NCBI GenBank assembly: GCA_029288315.1
Contig: JARIHL010000060.1
Span: forward strand, 1 to 50,821
DNA from: Candidatus Saccharimonadota bacterium
Lineage (GTDB): Bacteria > Patescibacteriota > Saccharimonadia > Saccharimonadales > EFPC-124
Direction: 5' to 3'
Length of the DNA stretch: 50,821 nt
This document shows, in pieces, positions 45,070-50,821 of the stretch; positions within the stretch are counted from its first letter, which is position 1, and every line of letters begins with the position of its first letter. A program made the position numbers and the translations under genes. A model generated the notes under the pieces. It saw only the letters and a list, made by a program, of their open reading frames with translations, made no database searches and was not told where the DNA came from.

Positions 45070-45229
45070 TTATTAGAGATTCTTAACCTGGGGTGGCACG
45101 CGGCGGGGCAGCTCCCAAAAATGTTTTTTCTTGTATTCAAGAAAAAACATTTTAGGGGGCGGACCGCGTGACAGGACCCCTTCTTACTAATCTCTAATAA
45201 TCATTGCTGCTTCTCAATCAGTTTATTCT
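45041..45229. repeat. Core-2 inverted repeat whose arms contain both gene ends
   Basis: Perfect 41-bp arms (45041-45081 and 45189-45229; outer end AGAATAAACTGATTGAG). The left arm is the last nine codons and stop of the iron-permease-like gene; the right arm supplies the stop (TAA at 45225-45223) and part of the last codon of the convergent Fur gene. The 107-nt core matches that at 33870-33979. Can end transcription in both directions. Confidence 0.93.
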
Positions 45230-45633
45230 GCTTGACACGCCTTACAATAGCCGGTCAACTCAATAATATGGCTGAGTGCCAAAAAACTGTGTTGTTTAGC
45301 TATAGTTGAGAGTAATTTTTCTAATTCAGAATTAATAATATCAATACTCTTGCCGCATTGCTGGCACACTGCATGATGGTGGTGTGGAGTAAAAATTTCG
45401 CTTAGCTCGATCTGGCTTTTAAAGCCATGCCAAATACGATTAGCAATACCGAGTCGTTCAAATAATTCCACTGTCCGATAGACGGTGGCTCTATCGATAG
45501 ATGGCTTGGCATATTCAGCCAGCCGAGCCGTCGTTAGCGGTCCGTGCTTGGCGAGTGCTTCAAAAATTTTTTGGCGAGGAGTAGTAAAACTATAATCAGA
45601 GCTGCGCAGTGTGGCTTTAAATCTTTCGAGCAT
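45223..45633 (-). CDS. Fur-family metal-responsive repressor
   Basis: 136 residues. Winged-helix DNA-binding part with TPRQKIFEALAKHGPLTTA and SIDRATVYRTVELFERLGI, then the dimer/metal domain with HHHHAVCQQCGKSID. The zinc-site cysteines are CQQC and the final CKAC pair. Could be Fur, PerR or Zur; PerR's extra Asp is not obvious. Its last codon is part of the right arm of an inverted repeat, so its C-terminus may have been altered by that event. Confidence 0.93.
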   Translation of the reverse strand: MLERFKATLRSSDYSFTTPRQKIFEALAKHGPLTTARLAEYAKPSIDRATVYRTVELFERLGIANRIWHGFKSQIELSEIFTPHHHHAVCQQCGKSIDIINSELEKLLSTIAKQHSFLALSHIIELTGYCKACQAE

Positions 45634-45677
45634 TAGGGTGCAGTATACAATAAATGCGACTTAATTGCGATAACTCA

Positions 45678-45749
45678 CCTCCTCCCAAACTGTGCTCCCT
45701 GACCAAAAGGCCGGAGAGCACTACCAGAAAGGCGGTGTTTGGGAGGAGG
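45678..45749. repeat. Core-3 inverted repeat, short arms
   Basis: 13-bp perfect arms (CCTCCTCCCAAAC, GTTTGGGAGGAGG) enclose two hairpins, GTGCTCC/GGAGAGCAC and ACC/GGT around AGAAAGGC. It shares the layout and the GGCGG(T/C)GTTTG end with 41453-41569. Located between the Fur promoter side and the riboswitch. Confidence 0.75.
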
Positions 45750-45777
45750 AAATGAAGGGGTTAGCTAAAAAACGCTG

Positions 45778-45806
45778 TTGATAGTGTAAAATGAAATCAT
45801 TAACAA
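45778..45806 (+). promoter_or_regulatory. Promoter of the riboswitch transcript
   Basis: TTGATA (45778-45783), 17-nt spacer, TAACAA (45801-45806). Predicted start a few bases before the riboswitch P1 stem. Confidence 0.5.
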
Positions 45807-45811
45807 TTTAT

Positions 45812-45910
45812 CTAGAACGTAGCGGAAGTACGTGCAAATCGTACACTGTGCCGCAACGGTAATCCAAATGAGTATGCAAACTTTGGAAAGTCCGATACAC
45901 TACGCGCTAG
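45812..45910 (+). ncRNA. Cobalamin-type riboswitch
   Basis: Landmarks of the cobalamin aptamer appear in order: GGAA, the hairpin GTACGTGCAAATCGTAC (matching the GGTGNAANTCC loop), ACTGTGCCGCAACGGTAA (matching CTGTCCCGCAACGGTAA), a variable hairpin TCCAAA/TTTGGA (45863-45887), and AAGTCCGATAC (B12-box-like AGTCCGAATACC). An outer stem CTAG-aa-CGTAG pairs with CTACG-cg-CTAG. It is compact: peripheral helices seen in the long E. coli btuB type are missing. The downstream platform (GCGCTAGTTATTCCCGAGC) has no clear terminator, so control is likely at translation or unknown. The regulated gene starts at 45989. Confidence 0.75.
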
Positions 45911-45988
45911 TTATTCCCGAGCAGGAAGTGTCAGGTGGTTTCAGATACCCTTCTTTCTGTTCGTGTTGAGCAAAAGAAGGTTATTTTT

Positions 45989-47626
45989 ATGCCGGTGACC
46001 GTTTCGGGCGATCTGCGTCAACACAGAGCAGATCTTGAATTTCAGCGCTATGAAGCATTTGAGTTATGGCAGCGAGAGCATGCCCCAATCCAGGATGCGC
46101 GTGAAATTTTAGACCCACACCATTTTATGTACTGGCGTGCAGCGCAGCTCGTCGAAGCACAGCTTCAGAAAGTGGGACTTACTGAAATAGCCGATCCCAT
46201 GACTGACTTGCTTGGAGGGGCTAGAATGGTGCTGGCCTTTGAAGAGGCTGGCAAAGACTCCAGCGAAGCGTGGCGTAACCATCGAAATGATGTTCGCACA
46301 GCTTTTACCGAAGCACTGTTGAAGGGCGGCCATGTCTCTGAGACTGAAACCGAATTAAATGAAGCTGGCCAAGCAACTATTGGTAATCTAGTGCATTGGG
46401 AAGTTTTTTTGCGTGCCGCAGCAAAAAGCGACCCAACAATATGCGCCGCTGAAGTAAACGAAGAGTTCTTGTCGGCGGCTGTCTATAATAATGAACAGCT
46501 TAGGGATGATTATTATCTAGCGGTCATAAGTCCCTCTCGTCCAGATACGAAAGGGAATACAATGATGGTGCGATTTATCTCCTTTGAACAGACACCATTG
46601 GGCAGATGGATACGTCATACGCAACAGCTCTATCTCGATAACAGTAGTATAGAAGATGCTAATGCTTTGTTGCGTGACTGGGGAATGATGGCTAATAGTG
46701 AGGCAGATCGTGGCGCTACGGCTATTGTGAGTCAGCCGTTATTGCTACGAAAAGAGGCTTTTCCGGAAGGGGTAGTAGCGGTCGGTGCAATGCTTGATAC
46801 TCTTGCTTCTGAGAGGCTAAATCAGCCGGTTTTTTGTGGCACACCGATGAAAGAATCAGTAGAGCGAAGCCGGTATACAGAGCTGCCGGCTGTTTCTCGA
46901 AAGCGTGAACAAGATATTGATCAACATATTCAACGAGTAAGTCAAGAGTTACTGGGGCTTGTTTCTTCACACACGCTGTCGTTTGCTGAAGAGACGAATC
47001 GTTACAAAATCATACTGATAGAAGCCCTGCGCGAGATATGTAACGATCATCCAGAATATGCTTCTTCTGCGTTTGGAGAGGAAGCAGCCAAGCATTATCA
47101 AGCTGCCTTTGAGGCCAAACAGCGGGGTGATTTTGCTATGGCACAAAACGAAACCGAAGCTGCCCACCACCATTCGAATACGGTTTTAATTTGTGATGTT
47201 GAGATTAATGTCGAAGATCAGGCAGACGAAGTTGAGGCGAATGCTTCTTTGGCAATTAAATATGGCCAGGAGAAGCTTCGCAAAGGGCTCTGTATGGCTT
47301 GTCAGCGTAAAGGCGATCTTGGGCCTTGTGGTTTCTGCAATGACTGTGACACCAAAGACCGTCGTCGTCCGGGTTACATTCAGCAGCTTATAGCGCGTCA
47401 TAATGAAGTGGTTGAACAATCTGATGAAAACGTTACTCAGCCTATTTCACTGACTACACGCCGCCTTCAGAAAGGCAAAAAATATCGTATTGGCGATGAA
47501 CAGTTTGAATATAACGAACAGATCTCATTCGGCAGCGCAGATCCGATTTTTGTTTCTGAGAGAGGAAACAGGATAGAGGGAGAAGCTGCACACCAGTTAT
47601 GGCAAAGCTTCAGCCAGCCAGCATAA
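45989..47626 (+). CDS. Unknown protein with zinc-knuckle motif, under a cobalamin-type riboswitch
   Basis: 545 residues from ATG 45989 (AAGAAGG 8 nt upstream); a GTG at 45935 is a weaker alternative. Soluble and mostly helical, with many charged residues. A cysteine cluster CMACQRKGDLGPCGFCNDCD (around residue 440) resembles a zinc ribbon. A His run (AAHHHSN) stands about 40 residues before it. I find no B12-binding DxHxxG, radical-SAM CxxxCxxC, nor ribonucleotide-reductase motif. No family recognised. The last seven codons form the left arm of a core-1 inverted repeat. The riboswitch suggests the protein substitutes for, imports or handles a B12-dependent process. Confidence 0.75.
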   Translation: MPVTVSGDLRQHRADLEFQRYEAFELWQREHAPIQDAREILDPHHFMYWRAAQLVEAQLQKVGLTEIADPMTDLLGGARMVLAFEEAGKDSSEAWRNHRNDVRTAFTEALLKGGHVSETETELNEAGQATIGNLVHWEVFLRAAAKSDPTICAAEVNEEFLSAAVYNNEQLRDDYYLAVISPSRPDTKGNTMMVRFISFEQTPLGRWIRHTQQLYLDNSSIEDANALLRDWGMMANSEADRGATAIVSQPLLLRKEAFPEGVVAVGAMLDTLASERLNQPVFCGTPMKESVERSRYTELPAVSRKREQDIDQHIQRVSQELLGLVSSHTLSFAEETNRYKIILIEALREICNDHPEYASSAFGEEAAKHYQAAFEAKQRGDFAMAQNETEAAHHHSNTVLICDVEINVEDQADEVEANASLAIKYGQEKLRKGLCMACQRKGDLGPCGFCNDCDTKDRRRPGYIQQLIARHNEVVEQSDENVTQPISLTTRRLQKGKKYRIGDEQFEYNEQISFGSADPIFVSERGNRIEGEAAHQLWQSFSQPA

Positions 47627-47706
47627 TTTTATAGACTCGGCCTTCCGGAGGAAGACAGCGAGCGGACTGTTTCTATAAAACTTATGCTGGCTGGCTGAAG
47701 CTTTGC
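47602..47706. repeat. Core-1 inverted repeat made from a gene's 3' end
   Basis: Arms 47602-47634 and 47673-47706 pair over 33 bases with one single-base bulge. The left arm is the last seven codons plus stop of the riboswitch-controlled gene (outer end GCAAAGCTTCAGCCAGCC); the right arm is an inverted copy that ends on the stop codon of the convergent antiporter gene. The 38-nt core (CTTCCGGAGGAAGACAGCGA, GCGGACTGTTT) is core 1 with one inner segment missing. Confidence 0.92.
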
Positions 47707-49400
47707 TATCCTTCGGTCCGATGCTCCAACAACATAAGATGCTTATCGCGATAATGAGCGAATTCGCGTTTGCTAAGGCCTGCGCGTTTAATGAACGTAC
47801 TGATTTTTTCACTGCCAATCAAATGTGGCATCATGACATAGGTGGCACCGAGTTGATAGAGCCCAGCAGCTTGATCGTAATTATCAGAATGACACACAAT
47901 AATCGCTTCTGGATTCACTTGAATAATGTGTTGTACTAAGTTCACATTGGTTGTATGGTCTGAAATATTTGACACAACAAGCTTTACTTTCTCAATGCCC
48001 ACTTCTTGAAGGAGCTCCAGATCGGTCGCGTCACCATATAAATAAGGCAGGTGTTTATGCTCAAGTATCTCAATAACTTCCGGATCGTAGTCGACGATTA
48101 CATAGTTCTTATGAAGTGCTTGAAAGCTTTTTACAAATTCTTCGCCACCTTTTTGGTAACCAAATAAGACAAGGGCGTGAATAGAAGTCTGCTGATGTTC
48201 GGTGTGGATAGTTTTATTTTCGAAAAAGCGCAAACTTCGTTCAAGTTTATTAAAGAGTTCGTCGTCATACTTCATAAGGTACGTTGAAACAGCAATGGTT
48301 ATTATGGCCGCCAAGGTGATAATAGCGCCTGATTGCTCAGGTACAAGACCAATAGAAACTGCAAGCACCACAAAAACGAGTGAAAACTCGCTAATCTGGC
48401 TGAGCGATACAGCAGTTTTAAAGCTGGTGCGCTTCGTGTAGCCTAAAAAGCCCATTGTCGCGGTCACGATGAGTGGTTTAACAATAATGACCACAATCGA
48501 AAAGACAAGCGCTGGAATAAGAGCGCTCTGCAGATTGTCAAGATGTAATCCTTCACCCAAAGCAATAAAGAAAACAACCACAAAAAAGTCACGCAGCGGT
48601 TTAAGACGCGCCGCAACTTCCTGGGCATAAGGGAGCGAAGCAAGACTCACACCGGCAAACAAAGCGCCAACTTCAATTGAAAACCCAACCAGCTCAAACA
48701 GTGTCGCAATCCCAAAACCCCACGCTAGCGCAAATAAGAATAAAAATTCTTGTGAACTGGCTATAAACTTCGAAAATCGTGGCAGGATATAGCCACTCAC
48801 AAATACAAGCAAAGCACTTATCAAAATTCCTTTGGCTGCGAGTAATCCAAGCTGTGCTAGCGAAAGACCACCATTTTCACCAGCTGCTAAAAGTACTAAA
48901 GCGATGCTGGCCACAATATCTTGCACCAGTAGAATACCAATACTTACCTGTGCGTAAAGACGATTTTGCTCACGTTTATCATTAATGAGCTTAATAATAA
49001 TGATAGTACTACTAAACGTAAGCGCAATACTAAAGATTAAGGCTTCTGCGGATGAAAAACCGGTCGTCATAGCAATTGCGTAAGTTATAACTGCGCTCAA
49101 TACGATCTGCGCAGTAGCAGCGAGGAGTACGACTTTACCTAATTTTTGCAATACTGTCGCACTAAGGCCTAATCCAATAATAAAGAGTAATAAAGTGATG
49201 CCAATGCTACTAAAAGCTTCAAAAGGTGCCTTTTCAGATATAACGTGTAAAACAGATGGGCCAATCACTATGCCGGTTACTATATAGCCCATAATCAAGG
49301 GTTGTCGTAGCATCCGCATAAGGGTGGATACCCCAATGGCAACCACAATGACCACGCTCAGAACAGTAAAGAGATTATTTTCCATAGCAATATATCTCAT
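47706..49400 (-). CDS. CPA2 cation:proton antiporter with TrkA-N-like domain (KefB type)
   Basis: 564 residues; start at 49400 or the ATG at 49385 (MENNLFTVLS). Twelve or so membrane helices with VTGIVIGPSVLH, GLGLSATVLQ, AEALIFSIALTFSSTIIIIK (CPA2 core), EVGALFAGVSLASLPYA. Then a cytosolic Rossmann domain with LVLFGYQKGGEEFV (a loose form of GxGxxG), VIVDYDPEVIE, LYGDATD and VVSNISDHTTNV. No C-terminal TrkA-C domain. Exchanges K+ or Na+ for H+. It converges on the riboswitch-controlled gene and shares its first bases with the CorA promoter region. Confidence 0.92.
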   Translation of the reverse strand: MRYIAMENNLFTVLSVVIVVAIGVSTLMRMLRQPLIMGYIVTGIVIGPSVLHVISEKAPFEAFSSIGITLLLFIIGLGLSATVLQKLGKVVLLAATAQIVLSAVITYAIAMTTGFSSAEALIFSIALTFSSTIIIIKLINDKREQNRLYAQVSIGILLVQDIVASIALVLLAAGENGGLSLAQLGLLAAKGILISALLVFVSGYILPRFSKFIASSQEFLFLFALAWGFGIATLFELVGFSIEVGALFAGVSLASLPYAQEVAARLKPLRDFFVVVFFIALGEGLHLDNLQSALIPALVFSIVVIIVKPLIVTATMGFLGYTKRTSFKTAVSLSQISEFSLVFVVLAVSIGLVPEQSGAIITLAAIITIAVSTYLMKYDDELFNKLERSLRFFENKTIHTEHQQTSIHALVLFGYQKGGEEFVKSFQALHKNYVIVDYDPEVIEILEHKHLPYLYGDATDLELLQEVGIEKVKLVVSNISDHTTNVNLVQHIIQVNPEAIIVCHSDNYDQAAGLYQLGATYVMMPHLIGSEKISTFIKRAGLSKREFAHYRDKHLMLLEHRTEG

Positions 49401-49533
49401 TATGTCATACTCTGTTCTTGTACTGAGTGGGCTGCTCAGATGCCCTTACGCCACCTTATTAAATTTTACACGAAGTGCTAAGCATAAATGGTATATACTG
49501 TGGGCAAATAGCCAGGGACTAAAAAGTGTTGTC

Positions 49534-50463
49534 ATGATTACATACTATTACAAAAATTTGCGAAGCAAGGAGGTCAACGAAGTTGCCGACTACCGTCCGG
49601 GCAGCTGGGTGTGTGTGCAATCACCTTCACCGGAAGAAGTTGACTATCTTGTTGAACGTTTCAAGCTTGATTCTGGCCACCTAGAAGATGCGCTTGATGC
49701 TGATGAAATGCCGCGTCTTGAAAAGGAAGGTGATCTAACCTACATTTTTGTGCGCTATGCTTATACCAACGAAGAATTGGAGCTTGGCACCGCACCCTTG
49801 CTATTCGTTATTGGTCAAGATTTGTTGATTACGGTGGCTCTTAATAATTTGCCGCGGCTGCAGCGTTTTTTGAGTGGCAAAATTGAATTTGCCACCACCC
49901 AACGCACGAAGTTGGTATTGCAGATTTTGCACCAAACCGTCGATCAATATGAAGTATTTATTAATAATATCAGTAGGCAAATTAAGTTGATCCGTTCTCG
50001 TTTGCGTGGGCATGATATTAATAATCAAGACTTTATTGACTTTGTGCTGATTGAAGATGAGCTAAATGAATTTCTCTCAGCGCTATTACCTACAACGGCT
50101 ATTTTGCGGCGGCTATTGCTGGGGCGTCATATCCCGCTCTATGCCGAAGATCAAGATATTGTTGAGGATCTACTGCTCAACAACGAGCAGTCAATTGAAG
50201 GTTGTCGCTCCAACGTAAAATCGATCGTGAATATTCGTGAAGCATATTCCACCATTAGCTCTAATAACTTAAACCGATCCATGAAGGTGCTCACCGCTGC
50301 TACCGTGTTGATCACGTTGCCAAATGTCATTTACGGAATGTACGGCATGAACATCGGTTTGCCGTTTCAGGAAGAACCCTGGGCCTACCCGCTTGTCGTC
50401 GGCACCAGCCTCTTAGGTGCCGGCATGGTGTATGTTATTGGTCGGCGAAAACATATTTTTTGA
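49534..50463 (+). CDS. CorA family Mg2+/divalent metal channel
   Basis: 309 residues from ATG 49534 (MITYYYKNLRSKEV); the frame is open to 49324 but that would overlap the antiporter gene and the promoter box TATACT near 49492. Large cytosolic funnel domain (long helices ELNEFLSALLPTTAILRRLL, NNEQSIEGCRSNVKSIVNI), then two C-terminal membrane helices with the selectivity motif GMN in YGMYGMNIGLPF. Forms pentameric Mg2+ or Co2+ channels. No ribosome site is clear; AAAAAG is 9 nt upstream. Confidence 0.93.
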   Translation: MITYYYKNLRSKEVNEVADYRPGSWVCVQSPSPEEVDYLVERFKLDSGHLEDALDADEMPRLEKEGDLTYIFVRYAYTNEELELGTAPLLFVIGQDLLITVALNNLPRLQRFLSGKIEFATTQRTKLVLQILHQTVDQYEVFINNISRQIKLIRSRLRGHDINNQDFIDFVLIEDELNEFLSALLPTTAILRRLLLGRHIPLYAEDQDIVEDLLLNNEQSIEGCRSNVKSIVNIREAYSTISSNNLNRSMKVLTAATVLITLPNVIYGMYGMNIGLPFQEEPWAYPLVVGTSLLGAGMVYVIGRRKHIF

Positions 50464-50489
50464 AATAACAGATCCAACACAAAGCTTAT

Positions 50490-50510
50490 GCTTGACCTTT
50501 TCTGTCAAGC
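50490..50510 (+). terminator. Hairpin after corA-like gene
   Basis: GCTTGAC / GTCAAGC stem (7 bp, 7-nt loop), 26 nt after the stop, followed by TTTGATAGATTTC. AACAC/GTGTT pairs around it could lengthen it. Confidence 0.5.
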
Positions 50511-50638
50511 TTTGATAGATTTCGTGTTGTGTTTGCATGCCTCTTAGGCCAGAGGGGCAAATGCCGCGATTTTACACTGTCTTGATCAGTGGGTGGGTGA
50601 GATCGCGAACAAGTAAACAATGAAGGAGTTACGCGCTT

Positions 50639-50731
50639 ATGCCAATTGACATCCGCAAAGTTCCCTCGAGAACTAAGCGAATCGAGGTGGACGTTATCCC
50701 CGCCGAATGGCAAGTGTATATAGCACACTGA
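50639..50731 (+). CDS. Small ORF, 30 residues, unknown
   Basis: ATG 50639 to TGA 50731 encodes MPIDIRKVPSRTKRIEVDVI then PAEWQVYIAH. AAGGAG lies 10 nt upstream and a strong terminator starts 3 nt after the stop, so this looks like a real short gene. The peptide is basic and soluble. No family recognised. Confidence 0.55.
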   Translation: MPIDIRKVPSRTKRIEVDVIPAEWQVYIAH

Positions 50732-50733
50732 AA

Positions 50734-50764
50734 AATAAGGACTCGCGAAGAGTCCTTATTTATT
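50734..50764 (+). terminator. Intrinsic terminator after the 30-residue ORF
   Basis: Perfect 11-bp stem AATAAGGACTC / GAGTCCTTATT with a GCGAA loop, followed by TATT. Confidence 0.85.
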
Positions 50765-50802
50765 TATGATCAAGGCCTGTATAACGAGTCTTGCCTTCCC
50801 AA

Positions 50803-50821
50803 AGAAACAGTCCGCTCGCAA
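50803..50821. repeat. Core-1 repeat cut by window end
   Basis: The last 19 bases, AGAAACAGTCCGCTCGCAA, equal 18053-18071, the start of the core at that copy. The left arm would be the preceding GTCTTGCCTTCCCAA region; the right arm is beyond the window. Confidence 0.7.

Noticed and set aside
49324-49533. N-terminal extension of the CorA protein
   Set aside because: It would overlap the start of the antiporter gene on the other strand and include a hydrophobic stretch never found at the CorA N-terminus.

Overview
The window looks like a chromosomal segment of a member of the Candidate Phyla Radiation (Patescibacteria), most likely a soil- or sludge-type Saccharibacterium. This is inferred from the gene families present, not from a marker gene. 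TGA is used as an ordinary stop codon (for example delta, alpha, gamma and beta subunits), which argues against the Gracilibacteria/Absconditabacteria code. No transposase, integrase, phage or CRISPR locus is visible.

Layout. Positions 1-6600 hold envelope genes: a truncated polyprenyl glycosylphosphotransferase, a Wzy-like polymerase, a DHCR24-like FAD oxidoreductase facing a cyclopropane-fatty-acid-synthase-type methyltransferase, and a GtrA protein. Positions 6600-13400 hold small regulators (LexA-like winged helix, AbrB/PIN toxin-antitoxin), tRNA-Asn(GUU), a DUF6766-like duplicated membrane protein, a MacB-type ABC exporter and an RdgB-like house-cleaning NTPase. Positions 13400-20650 form a cell-surface block: two family 2 glycosyltransferases, a 63-residue LPFTG protein directly followed by a sortase, a lipoprotein, a LytR-CpsA-Psr ligase and a flavodoxin-fold reductase. 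Positions 20736-33011 are one 12.3-kb gene for a 4,091-residue repetitive surface protein. Positions 33527-39601 are an F1-like ATPase operon with subunits alpha, beta, gamma, delta, epsilon and b, but no subunit a. Its only candidate rotor or membrane protein is an unusual two-helix hairpin carrying a secreted domain. Positions 39800-50821 hold membrane proteins, a lipid headgroup module (CDP-alcohol phosphotransferase, PHP phosphoesterase, CarS-like CTP transferase), a TylF-like methyltransferase, an iron-permease-like protein convergent with Fur, a cobalamin-type riboswitch ahead of an unrecognised zinc-knuckle protein, a KefB-type antiporter and a CorA channel.

Three things stand out. First, the ATPase operon appears tied to the cell surface: the extracytoplasmic part of its membrane protein resembles a domain near the C-terminus of the giant surface protein next door, and its c-like hairpin has no carboxylate where c-subunits bind their ion. 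Second, at least eleven intergenic inverted repeats are scattered through the window. Their central cores belong to three shared sequence families, but their long and often perfect arms are different at each locus and can copy the 3' end of the adjacent gene. Third, a cobalamin riboswitch precedes a gene of unknown function. Many start codons lie only 6-9 nt after a -10 box, pointing to widespread leaderless mRNAs.
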